This document shows positions 43,682-51,944 of a stretch of 64,000 nt of DNA, piece after piece. Where the stretch lies: assembly GCF_002220865.2 (NCBI RefSeq), contig NZ_NHRJ02000003.1, positions 63,244-127,243 of the forward strand, written 5' to 3'. The stretch comes from Paenibacillus xerothermodurans (GTDB taxonomy: Bacteria; Bacillota; Bacilli; Paenibacillales; NBRC-103111). The position numbers and the translations under genes were made by a program. The stretch's first letter is position 1. Every line of letters begins with the position of its first letter. The notes under the pieces are model-generated. The model did no database searches. It was not told the origin of the DNA and saw only the letters and a list, made by a program, of their open reading frames with translations.

Positions 43682-44623
43682 GTGGAAGAACAAATGAGGC
43701 TTGACCTCACCGTAGACGCTCCAGTAGAAGCTTCTCCGGATACAGTGCGACAAGAACCCGTGACTTGGAGAGATTTCGTGCAGCTCGCCAAGCCGGGTAT
43801 TATATTTTCCAATTTAATCACGGCCTTCGGCGGCTTTTGGCTGGCGTCCGGCTGGCACATTGACTGGCTGCAAATGCTGTATACGATGGTGGGGACGGCT
43901 TTGGTGATCGCGTCCGGCTGTGTGCTCAACAATTACCTGGACCGGGATATGGATACCAAGATGGCACGGACGCGGGAAAGAGTGCTGGCAAGCGGGAAAA
44001 TCGCGCCAAGTATAGTGCTGGCATACGGTATCGTGCTCGGTCTTATCGGCGTGTCGGGCCTCGCATTGCTGGTTAACCCGGTGGCTGCGGTACTGGGATT
44101 GATCGGATTCTTCGTTTATGTGTGGATTTACACCGCATGGTTTAAGCGCACGTCGGTATGGAGCACGGTGGTGGGCAGCTTTTCAGGAGCTATGCCTCCG
44201 ATGATCGGCTATTGTGCGGTTCGTCCGGAAATCGATCATGGGGCTTTGATCCTGTTCGCCATTTTGTTTCTTTGGCAGCCGCCGCATTTTTGGGCTCTCG
44301 GCATCCGCAGGATGGAGGAGTACCGTGCTGCCGGGTTTCCGCTGCTGCCGGTTGTAAAAGGCTCATTCACAACTAAAATCAGCATGATCCGGTATGTGGT
44401 TCTGCTAGTGCCGGTATCACTTTTACTGTACGTGTATGAGTATGTGAATGTGTTTTATTTTTACGCTGCGACGGCTATGGGATTGTACTGGGCGTTCTTA
44501 TGCATCAAAGGGTTTACAGCGCAGGATGAGCAGCTCTGGGCCAAAAAAACTTTTATCTACTCCATCAACTATATCATGGTGCTATTCATCGTGATGATTC
44601 TTACAACAAAGGTCTCTTCTTAA
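43682..44623 (+). CDS. ctaB: Protohaem IX farnesyltransferase (haem O synthase)
   Basis: A 313-residue polytopic membrane prenyltransferase (UbiA family) that converts haem B to haem O for terminal oxidases. The first Asp-rich motif N84-x-x-D87-x3-D91 (NNYLDRDMD) binds farnesyl diphosphate; TRERVLASG follows. The second conserved region is FLWQPPHFWALGIRRMEEYRAAGFPLLPVVKG. About nine helices. GTG start 7 nt after AGGAGG. First gene of a unit with a Sco protein, both serving cytochrome oxidase assembly. Also called cyoE. Confidence 0.95.
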   Translation: MEEQMRLDLTVDAPVEASPDTVRQEPVTWRDFVQLAKPGIIFSNLITAFGGFWLASGWHIDWLQMLYTMVGTALVIASGCVLNNYLDRDMDTKMARTRERVLASGKIAPSIVLAYGIVLGLIGVSGLALLVNPVAAVLGLIGFFVYVWIYTAWFKRTSVWSTVVGSFSGAMPPMIGYCAVRPEIDHGALILFAILFLWQPPHFWALGIRRMEEYRAAGFPLLPVVKGSFTTKISMIRYVVLLVPVSLLLYVYEYVNVFYFYAATAMGLYWAFLCIKGFTAQDEQLWAKKTFIYSINYIMVLFIVMILTTKVSS

Positions 44624-44657
44624 CGGCAGCTAACTGAGATGCAACAATCATGAAAAG

Positions 44658-44684
44658 TCCCATGGATCATGGGATATTTTTTTT
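44658..44684 (+). terminator. Terminator between ctaB and sco
   Basis: TCCCATG-gat-CATGGGA followed by TA and eight T. It stands between the two genes and may only partly stop transcription, giving less sco message. Confidence 0.8.
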
Positions 44685-44703
44685 GACAAAGGATGGGATC
44701 GTA

Positions 44704-45324
44704 TTGAACGAGGGTTTGCAGAAGAATTGGTACAAGATTGTTGTCTCTGTAGTGCTGCTGGCGATGATTGGAACGTTCGTTTACATGTTGTTTTTCAAGG
44801 ATAAGGGCCGAGAGATCGGTATAATTAAGAAAGCACCGGAGTTTCAATTGCAGAACATCGACGGACGGCAGATTGGATCCGAAGATTTGGCGGGGAAGGT
44901 TAAGCTGGTATATTTTTTCTTTTCTACATGTCCTGATGTTTGCCCGCCAACCACTTACACGCTGTCCAAGATACAAGATGCACTGATCGAGAAGGGCGGA
45001 TTCGGCGAAAAGACTGCAATTGCCTCCATCACCTTTGATCCGACCAAGGACACAACGGAGCAGCTGCAGGAATTCGCAGGGCGATACCATGTTGATCCGA
45101 AGGGCTGGTACTTTTTGCGAGGCGAAGAGGCGGCGACCATGGACCTTGCGAAACAATTCGGCGTAATGGTGGTGAAGGACCCGAAGGCCGATACGTTCAC
45201 CCATAACAATGTCATACTGCTTGTCGATAAAAAAGGAGATTTACGCACGTATTATAATGGCAGCGATCCAAACCTTGATGTTGAGCAGGTCGCGCAGGAT
45301 ATGATCCAACTGTCCAAGGAGTAA
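44704..45324 (+). CDS. SCO1/SenC-type copper chaperone
   Basis: 206 residues. One N-terminal membrane anchor (KIVVSVVLLAMIGTFVYMLFF) and an extracytoplasmic thioredoxin-like domain. Copper ligands are C76 and C80 (STCPDVCPP) and H167 (DTFTHNNV). Sco proteins deliver copper to the CuA site of cytochrome c oxidase. TTG 44704 is preferred, behind AAAGGATGGG; the ATG at 44650 would start inside the terminator hairpin and has no ribosome site. Downstream of ctaB. Confidence 0.88.
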   Translation: MNEGLQKNWYKIVVSVVLLAMIGTFVYMLFFKDKGREIGIIKKAPEFQLQNIDGRQIGSEDLAGKVKLVYFFFSTCPDVCPPTTYTLSKIQDALIEKGGFGEKTAIASITFDPTKDTTEQLQEFAGRYHVDPKGWYFLRGEEAATMDLAKQFGVMVVKDPKADTFTHNNVILLVDKKGDLRTYYNGSDPNLDVEQVAQDMIQLSKE

Positions 45325-45348
45325 AATATAATAATCAGATGGCACACC

Positions 45349-45699
45349 TTAAAAAGTCGGGCATGCAGGCGGGTACACTATGTATTCTGCCAGCCCGGCT
45401 TTTTCTAATTGCTGGATTAGGTATTCGTCGGGCGTGCCTTCGACACCGGCGTACCCTTTTCGTGTGTATATTTGTTCGGCATCCGGGAACGTATCCCGCA
45501 GAATAGCTCTGATTTTTTTGCCCGACGGGTCATTATCGGTGAACAAATAGATGTCGCAATCCCGTGTCTTTCTCTTCAATGCTTCCAGCCGTTCCGTGCT
45601 GAGCGATCCGTAGGTGCAATAGATGGCAATCTGCTCGTGCAATAGACGGCGGAGCCTGCTTTTGTCGTTCTTTCCTTCAACTATTATCGCAATGGACAT
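45349..45699 (-). CDS. Small toprim-domain protein (YusF-like)
   Basis: 116 residues consisting of a single toprim domain as in Bacillus YusF. Metal-binding residues are the Glu of IIVEGKND near the N terminus and the DxD of FTDNDPSGKKIR. Such domains occur in primases, topoisomerases and the RNase M5 maturase; the role of the free-standing form is unknown. ATG 45699 is preferred over GTG 45708 because GGGGTG lies 6 nt before it. Convergent with sco. Confidence 0.82.
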   Translation of the reverse strand: MSIAIIVEGKNDKSRLRRLLHEQIAIYCTYGSLSTERLEALKRKTRDCDIYLFTDNDPSGKKIRAILRDTFPDAEQIYTRKGYAGVEGTPDEYLIQQLEKAGLAEYIVYPPACPTF

Positions 45700-45846
45700 T
45701 CGAAACACCCCACATATAAGCAGCGTAACCTCTTGTCTGATTATACTTGCTTTTTGTATGACCTTCCAAATTGCAGGCTGTGTATTTCCCAGGAAATGTC
45801 GGAATTTCGGACCGATACAGATGTTGGTTAAATTGGAACGTAATGC

Positions 45847-45902
45847 TTGACGTGACAGCCTAATTTACTTTAGTATAAAATATATAGACTAAATAAAAGT
45901 AA
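45847..45902 (+). promoter_or_regulatory. Promoter and dyad upstream of the pirin gene
   Basis: TTGACG (45847-45852), 18 bp, TAGTAT (45871-45876). An AT-rich inverted repeat, TTTACTTTAGT (45864-45874) facing ACTAAATAAAAGTAA (45888-45902), covers the -10 and start site and includes TACTTTAGTA. This is where a repressor would bind. Confidence 0.45.
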
Positions 45903-46002
45903 GTGAATTGGAGACCGCCGGTCGCGGAGATCAGCCGCAGACGGTAGTGCCGTGGCGCTTGGGAATTGGCTACAATCCTTTGATGGAAAGAGGCGAACAG
46001 AA

Positions 46003-46785
46003 ATGGCAGTAACAGTGTACCAACCTGCAAATCAAGCCGTCGGCGAGTTCGATGGGGGTAAAATCACGGAACTAAAACCAATCGGCTTCCCGGGAGAGGG
46101 GTCCGCCGTGAAGGGGATCGGCCCTTTATTTTACTGGTCATGGGCATACGCCAAGCAAGAGGGGTATATCCCGATGCACCCTCATCAGGCATTCGAAATT
46201 ATCACGTACATGGTCAACGGGCAAGCCGAGCATGCGGATACACTTGGCACGCGCAGTGTGGTCCAGGCGGGCGGAGCCCAAGTGATGCAGACAGGCTCAG
46301 GTGTGTCTCACAGCGAGCGATTTATCGGACCGGATTCAGAAGGGTTTCAAATTTGGTTTGAACCGCATATTAGGGAAGCACTGCAGCGTAAGCCGACCTA
46401 TAATCAGTACGAGCATGCCGCTTTTCCAGTCATTTCCTTGGAGGGCGTGAGTGTGAAAACCATCATCGGGCCAGGGGCACCTGTCGAACTCGTGGCTGAT
46501 GCGAATATGTTTGATGTAGAGATTCCCGGCGGTAAACACCATGGGTACTCGTTAGCTGCAGGGCGCGTGCTGGCGGCTCTTGCGATTAGAGGCGGCGGTG
46601 AGTGGTCGGAGGACTGCGGCCGTGCTAACGGAACTACGCCCTTTAGGCATAAGGACTTCACCGTAATTGAAGCACCTGATACAGTCGGAATGGACGTGGT
46701 ATTGAGTTCAACTGAGGGCGCGCGGATCATTTTAATTGATGTTCCCGCACATGTGGATTATCCCTTGTACCAAAAAAGCCGGTAA
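46003..46785 (+). CDS. Pirin family protein
   Basis: A 260-residue double-cupin protein. The N-terminal cupin carries the metal site of pirins in PMHPHQAFEIITYMVNGQAEHADTLG and TGSGVSHSE. Bacterial pirins often act as quercetinases or respond to electrophile stress, but activity here is not proven. ATG 46003 follows AAAGAGG; the frame is open upstream to 45952 with a poorer site. Monocistronic: it has its own promoter with a dyad and ends at a bidirectional terminator. Confidence 0.9.
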   Translation: MAVTVYQPANQAVGEFDGGKITELKPIGFPGEGSAVKGIGPLFYWSWAYAKQEGYIPMHPHQAFEIITYMVNGQAEHADTLGTRSVVQAGGAQVMQTGSGVSHSERFIGPDSEGFQIWFEPHIREALQRKPTYNQYEHAAFPVISLEGVSVKTIIGPGAPVELVADANMFDVEIPGGKHHGYSLAAGRVLAALAIRGGGEWSEDCGRANGTTPFRHKDFTVIEAPDTVGMDVVLSSTEGARIILIDVPAHVDYPLYQKSR

Positions 46786-46887
46786 GCGATAGACTACTCG
46801 TCCAACGTCGTTAGACAGCCAGGCCCGCTATCGCATAATTAGTACTCAGCCCAGCGAAAAATGCACAATTTCGTCTGTTATACACAG

Positions 46888-46919
46888 AAAAACCGATCTG
46901 ACTGGTCAGATCGGTTTTT
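46888..46919. terminator. Bidirectional terminator between pirin and the S-layer gene
   Basis: AAAAACCGATCTGA-ctgg-TCAGATCGGTTTTT, a perfect 14-bp stem, giving T-runs in both directions. Confidence 0.95.
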
Positions 46920-46938
46920 CTGTTATCGATAGCAATAA

Positions 46939-48507
46939 TCAGTTGTTGATAAAGTTTGCTTTCAGCAGTAACCGGTTCAGCATCGCCGCCGATTGAGCAC
47001 GAGTGGCTTGCAGTCTAGGTCCGATAGTCGTATCGGTCATACCGTCTACGATGCCTGATGAAACTGCTGCGGCCAATTCTTCCTGTGCCCATACAATGTC
47101 GTCACTATCCGTGAATTTAGTCAACGCTGCGGAGGAACCGTCGGCTTCAACGCCGGCATATTCCAGTGCACGGATTACCATCGCAGCAAGCTCTTCACGT
47201 TTGATAGCGTCGTTCGGTCTGAACGTGTTATCTTCATAGCCGTCTATGATTTCCGCATATACGGCTGAGCTCACGTCGCTGCCGTACCAGTCGCTGGAAG
47301 ACACATCGCTGAATCTGCTGCTTGCGGTTCGCTGATCAATCCCGAGCGCGCGAACCACCAATGCGGCAAATTCAGCACGGGTAACGTTGCGCTCCGGTTC
47401 GAATGTAGTGTCCGTCATGCCGTCGATAACAAGCTTGTTGCCAAGCAAGTCAATGTAGCCTTCAGCCCAGTGACCGTTCGCGTCAGCAAACTCTTTGTTC
47501 CGTTCGATGGCAGCGTAGACGCTGTTGCTGTTGCGTTTGATCAATACCTCGCCGTTCTCGCCTGTGGAGGAGATGAGGGAAGGCACAAAATTGAGCTGCT
47601 TAGCAGCCGGATCGTACACGACTCCAGTGGCGTTCGCAGCGGACGCTGTCTTTGTCAGAGGAATCGAACGGCTCACGTAATTGTTCCCGAGATCCACTTC
47701 CGCTGTGTCACCGTCGTTATCGATACCAACCAATCCGAAATCCACGGCGTTTGCAATGACAGTAGCTCCCAGGCCCAATGCAGTGGAGCTGATGCCGCTA
47801 ATGTCAGCAGCACTTGCAGCTGCGATCGTCACCTTGATCTTCAGATCGTCCACTGTGGTGGACAACTGGTCCTGCAGGGCGGTCAAATTGAGAACACTCA
47901 GAGGAAGATTATAAGTGCCTTTATCATTGTAAATCTTCAGCATTTTGCTTGTGTTACCCACGAAATCAACCAACGCTTTCGCCGGAATGAGAGCAACGTC
48001 CCCGGTCAGCTTCAATTCAACGGTATCATAGTTGGTTAGCAGGTTCATCAGAGTGTTGGCATCAATGGAGCCATCGGACGGCACGGTAAGTATAGATCCG
48101 GACACACCGCCGGTATACCCGCCGCCACCTCCGCCGCCGCCTCGACGACGGTTGCTCGACGAATCGTACACATCGTGGTACGTGCTTGTCGTTACTTCGT
48201 GAAGTCTCAGGTAAGTTTGACGAGCTACCGTAGATGCGCCTTCGAATCTGTACGTGTACACGCCGTTGGATACACTCTCATATGTAGTCTTGGCTACACC
48301 GGCGGAGGTTCCGTCTGGAGCATACATATACACCTGAGCGTTCACTGGTTCGTCCGAGTAGACGTAACCGGTAACATAATTATCTCTGTAAAAAGTGTCT
48401 GCCGTTCTAAACCCTGGTGCTGCAAACGCAAACACCGGCAAAAGCACGGAGATGGTTAAGATCATAACGGTGACTTGAGCCAATTTTTTAGAAGTCGACG
48501 ACTTCAT
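46939..48507 (-). CDS. Secreted S-layer-homology (SLH) protein
   Basis: 522 residues counted from ATG 48507. Signal peptide MKSSTSKKLAQ...VFAFAAPG, an N-terminal beta domain (about 30-115), a glycine run after NRRR, a middle beta-rich region, and three C-terminal SLH domains (from about 345) with TRAEF, KREEL and TRAQS motifs that bind pyruvylated wall polymer. AGGAG lies 10 nt before ATG 48507. An alternative start is TTG 48570, just behind a strong GGAGGTGA, which would lengthen the signal peptide by 21 residues. Surface-located; function of the middle region unknown. Confidence 0.88.
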   Translation of the reverse strand: MKSSTSKKLAQVTVMILTISVLLPVFAFAAPGFRTADTFYRDNYVTGYVYSDEPVNAQVYMYAPDGTSAGVAKTTYESVSNGVYTYRFEGASTVARQTYLRLHEVTTSTYHDVYDSSSNRRRGGGGGGGGYTGGVSGSILTVPSDGSIDANTLMNLLTNYDTVELKLTGDVALIPAKALVDFVGNTSKMLKIYNDKGTYNLPLSVLNLTALQDQLSTTVDDLKIKVTIAAASAADISGISSTALGLGATVIANAVDFGLVGIDNDGDTAEVDLGNNYVSRSIPLTKTASAANATGVVYDPAAKQLNFVPSLISSTGENGEVLIKRNSNSVYAAIERNKEFADANGHWAEGYIDLLGNKLVIDGMTDTTFEPERNVTRAEFAALVVRALGIDQRTASSRFSDVSSSDWYGSDVSSAVYAEIIDGYEDNTFRPNDAIKREELAAMVIRALEYAGVEADGSSAALTKFTDSDDIVWAQEELAAAVSSGIVDGMTDTTIGPRLQATRAQSAAMLNRLLLKANFINN

Positions 48508-48755
48508 GCAACGTTCACTCCTGTCTTCATCTAATATAGGGTTTCGTTTTTGTTTGCGTGCTGCGCTCAATTTAGTTCTCACCTCCTTCACTGATAATTG
48601 CACCACATCGTGCGAACTCAGCTTCTACCTTTTCGTCCGTCAAGCCCGCCATCTGCCTAAAATAATGGGAGATATGTAAGAAATGAGAAACTGGGTCGAC
48701 ATAACAGTGACTTACCCGGACTGAAACATGGTGAAACATGGAAAAATGTATTTTT

Positions 48756-49916
48756 TTAAACGTGAATCGGCTTGAAGGAACGCAGGGGAAGGAACGTTAA
48801 CGCGGCCATCAGGCATAGAAAGGCTATAAAGTACGGTGAAGTATGGCTTCGCATGTGCCCGGCAACAATGGGTCCTATGAATGCTCCAATCGAGAACGAG
48901 ATGGAAAGCAGCGAAAATATGCGGCCGTATCTGTTGGCACTGGTTATGCTCGCGAGCAGCGATGCTATAGCGGGAAAGATGACGCCTTTGGCCATTCCGA
49001 TCAAAAACAGCGAAATATGCATGGGCAACGGCCATTCTACGGACATGCCGAAGAAGATGAGAGCTAACGCCAGGCTGCCGAACGATGTCCGCAGCAGCGG
49101 GGAGATACGGTTTAGGAACAGCATGCTCAACGTGACCAGTGCTCCCAGACTCACCAGCGAAAACAGTATGCCGGACGTCAGGATGGAGCCATGTGTTTCT
49201 TTCATTAACGGCAGCTCAAAGAATAAGATGCCTTGCGAGCAGGAAATTGCGAGAGGCACACCAAAGAACAGCCAGGGCATAGTGGCCGGCACAACGGCAG
49301 ACTGTCCGCCGTCACCAAGCGATCTTGCCTCATAGCCATGTGGCAGCAACGCTGCTGCGGTGGTTACGTGCCGGCCTTCCTTTACTCCTACTATGGCCAG
49401 AGCGCCTGTTAGTACAAGCAGCCAGCCGAGCAGAGTGAACGATTGGGCAAATCCGAGCTTTGCGACGAGCAGCGCTCCGGCGGCAGGGCTCAACACCGAT
49501 GCCAGCGTATGAACCAAACCATTGCCGGCCATGAGCTTGCTCTGCTGCACGGAGTCTTTAGCCAGCTTGGCCAGCAGGGACAGACAAGCCGGAGACAGAA
49601 ACGCCAGTACGAATCCGCTGATCGACCGGACGATGAGCAGCTCCCAAGGATCGGTCACGCGGGATTGAATGAGCAGCATGATTCCTGCTACAATCAAACT
49701 GATGACAATAAAGTTTTTGCTCCCGTAGCGGTCCACACCATACCCCGCCAACAAATTCCCTGGCAAATGAGTGATCGAGTATACGCCGAGTATTAGCCCG
49801 ATAAACGAGGGTGCCGCACCGAGGGAGATAGCGAACGGTGATAAAATAGGATATTGCGCATGCAGGTCGAAAAAGGCCACAAACATAAACAAGTAAAGCC
49901 ATATTGCTGTTTTCAA
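48756..49916 (-). CDS. MFS transporter
   Basis: A 386-residue protein with 12 predicted membrane helices. Motif A is degenerate (GYGVDRYGSKNF, about 58-69) and a motif C-like stretch is GNGLVHTLASVLSPAAGALL. Best described as an exporter of unknown substrate. The start is TTG 49916 with GAGGTGAT about 7 nt upstream. Divergent from the small membrane gene at 50029; no regulator gene nearby. Confidence 0.85.
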   Translation of the reverse strand: MKTAIWLYLFMFVAFFDLHAQYPILSPFAISLGAAPSFIGLILGVYSITHLPGNLLAGYGVDRYGSKNFIVISLIVAGIMLLIQSRVTDPWELLIVRSISGFVLAFLSPACLSLLAKLAKDSVQQSKLMAGNGLVHTLASVLSPAAGALLVAKLGFAQSFTLLGWLLVLTGALAIVGVKEGRHVTTAAALLPHGYEARSLGDGGQSAVVPATMPWLFFGVPLAISCSQGILFFELPLMKETHGSILTSGILFSLVSLGALVTLSMLFLNRISPLLRTSFGSLALALIFFGMSVEWPLPMHISLFLIGMAKGVIFPAIASLLASITSANRYGRIFSLLSISFSIGAFIGPIVAGHMRSHTSPYFIAFLCLMAALTFLPLRSFKPIHV

Positions 49917-50028
49917 ATATCATCACCTCGGAATCTGATCTTATCTCTGCCTATCCGTTACCATTAGTTTTACGTGACAAGCCTGAGGGTTAGTACCACT
50001 ATTTTTCGTCTATTAGAAAGGCGGCCGC

Positions 50029-50199
50029 GTGACGGTGCTGATTGTGATGATTGTGTTAGCGCTGATCGCCCTGGCAGCCGCAGTCCGTGTTCGTTCCACG
50101 TATCTCGGAGCGCGCCGGTTCGACCGGTCCGCTGTGATACGGAGTCAGCTTGCCCAACTGAGGAAGAAAAGGGAAGAGGACGGCGGTTCCAATGAGTAG
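50029..50199 (+). CDS. Small single-helix membrane protein, 56 residues
   Basis: A GTG start 4-5 nt after AAAGGCGG opens a 56-residue frame. It has one hydrophobic helix (LIVMIVLALIALAAAV), then an Arg-rich and highly charged tail (RKKREEDGGSNE). No family is recognised. It is followed 57 nt later by another membrane protein, and then by the transglutaminase and PBP genes on the same strand, with no terminator in between. It is probably the first gene of that operon. Confidence 0.6.
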   Translation: MTVLIVMIVLALIALAAAVRVRSTYLGARRFDRSAVIRSQLAQLRKKREEDGGSNE

Positions 50200-50256
50200 T
50201 ATAGTAGAGAAGGAAGATAGACATTTACATAGAATTTGGTTTAGGAGAGATGAACG

Positions 50257-50679
50257 TTGGATGTTGTAATGTCCTTTGTGCAGGAACGTTGGTTTATTAT
50301 TGCAGCGGCTGTGGTATTGCTGTTTGTCGTGCTGCACATTGTCAAGACAGTGATCAAGTGGGTTATCGTGCTCGCTGTGTTGGCCGGGCTCTATTTTTAT
50401 GGCGCGAGCTACACAGACCAGCTGTTAGATATCGGAACGGCGGTGTCCGCAGAGGTGAAAAATCAAGCCGTTAAAGCGTTCGCTGCTGAAATGCAGCACG
50501 CACAATACAAGCACAACGCGGACGGCACCTACACGGTTACCACCAAAAGCTTAAAGCTCGAGGGCAGTCCTGGATCGAACGAAATGAGAGTGACGTTTAT
50601 GGACCAGACCTTTACAATTAAGGCGGACGCAGCCGTGCAGGCGCTGATTGAACAAGCTAAAAACAAAACAACTCTTTGA
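50257..50679 (+). CDS. Membrane protein of unknown function, 140 residues
   Basis: Two hydrophobic helices near the N terminus (WFIIAAAVVLLFVVLHIV and WVIVLAVLAGLYFYGASY) and a soluble C-terminal part (about 60-140) with the pattern YKHNADGTYTVTTKSLKLEGS, probably a small extracytoplasmic beta domain. Not recognised. The start is TTG 50257 with AGGAGA 8 nt upstream. It lies 48 nt before the transglutaminase-fusion gene. Confidence 0.72.
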   Translation: MDVVMSFVQERWFIIAAAVVLLFVVLHIVKTVIKWVIVLAVLAGLYFYGASYTDQLLDIGTAVSAEVKNQAVKAFAAEMQHAQYKHNADGTYTVTTKSLKLEGSPGSNEMRVTFMDQTFTIKADAAVQALIEQAKNKTTL

Positions 50680-50726
50680 TGGAATCAGCTGGAGGGTAAA
50701 TCCGGAAAGATTGGAGGACGCGGGTA

Positions 50727-51887
50727 ATGCCGGAGATAACAAATGCACTGAACACTGTGAATTGGATCACGGTTTTGATCATAGGGACTTTACTCATATC
50801 TGTCATACAAGGCTTTCTCCGCGGAGGTTCGTCCTCCGCCCGGCATTTGGTGCTCATGGTGGCTGAAGGGCTCACAGCGTTGGTTGGAGTTATCATCGCA
50901 TGGCAGCTGGCTGCCTGGCTGTCGCCTGTCGTACAAGTCTGGCTCACATCACTGCAAATCAACATTCCGGCTCGCCAGCTTGGCTTTTTTGAGCAAATCT
51001 ACTATACCGCGGTAACAGGGGTGCGAGATTTCTCGCTGCTGCGCTACGGCTTATTGTTCGTTATTGGCTACAGCGCATCGAAGCAGCTTCTCTACCGTGC
51101 TATTGATCCGTTGGTAGACCTGTGCATGGCAAGGAGAGTGCGCCAGCAGCCGGATTCGCATTCCGCCCGCCTGTCCAGCGGGCTGAGCAGTCTGCTGGGC
51201 GGGCTGATCGGCACGGTCACCGGTACTGTGCGCGCGCTTCTCGTTATTGCGGCGCTGTTTATCTTTTCCAGCTTGTTTCCACACATGGCCGCGACCAATT
51301 ATATAGAAGCATCAGGGCTATATCAGAAAGGTGCAGACGAGGTTATCAAGCCTGTCACCGGTGATTTTATAACCGCTCAGCTGCCTGTGTTCACCAAAGC
51401 TGCCGAACAAGAATTCATGAACATTCTGCAGCGGAAATATGAGGTTGTGGACGCGCACGTACCGAAAGACATTGCTGCGGCTGCCCAAGAAGTGACAGCC
51501 GAAGGAGACACTGATGAGGAAAAGGCGAAGCTGTTGTATAGCTGGGTTGGCAGCCGAGTGAAGTATGATTGGGAGAAAGTGAGGCTGTATGAGGAGCAGC
51601 GGATCTGGAAGGAGCAAACCCCGGAGGAGACATTTGCGACCAGGCAGGGAGTTTGCATTGATTATTCAAGATTGTATGCGGTAATGGCCCGTTCTATAGG
51701 ACTTGATGTAAAAGTGGTCACCGGACTTGGCTATGACGGCAAGGGCAGCTACGGCCCGCATGCTTGGAATGAAGTGTATCTCGCTGACCAACACAAATGG
51801 GTGCCTCTTGATTCCACCTGGGTCGCAAGCGGTGGCAACTGGTTCAATCCTCCGAACTTCAATGAGACACACATCAGGGAAGCCTAA
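50727..51887 (+). CDS. CvpA-like membrane domain fused to a transglutaminase-like domain
   Basis: 386 residues. The N-terminal part (about 10-190) has about four helices in the manner of CvpA (LSSLLGGLIGTVTGTVRALLVIAALFIFSSLFP). A soluble transglutaminase core follows, with the papain-like triad C310 (RQGVCIDYSRLYAVMAR), H345 (GPHAWNEV) and D362 (PLDSTW). Such bacterial domains act as proteases, amidases or cross-linkers; the true reaction cannot be told. GGAGG lies 9 nt before the ATG. Genes for two small membrane proteins precede it and a PBP follows 57 nt later, suggesting work at the cell wall. Confidence 0.85.
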   Translation: MPEITNALNTVNWITVLIIGTLLISVIQGFLRGGSSSARHLVLMVAEGLTALVGVIIAWQLAAWLSPVVQVWLTSLQINIPARQLGFFEQIYYTAVTGVRDFSLLRYGLLFVIGYSASKQLLYRAIDPLVDLCMARRVRQQPDSHSARLSSGLSSLLGGLIGTVTGTVRALLVIAALFIFSSLFPHMAATNYIEASGLYQKGADEVIKPVTGDFITAQLPVFTKAAEQEFMNILQRKYEVVDAHVPKDIAAAAQEVTAEGDTDEEKAKLLYSWVGSRVKYDWEKVRLYEEQRIWKEQTPEETFATRQGVCIDYSRLYAVMARSIGLDVKVVTGLGYDGKGSYGPHAWNEVYLADQHKWVPLDSTWVASGGNWFNPPNFNETHIREA

Positions 51888-51944
51888 CGAACATACCTCG
51901 GCGGCCGCCCGAATATCAGCATGGATCAAAGGAGCTGGACTGCA

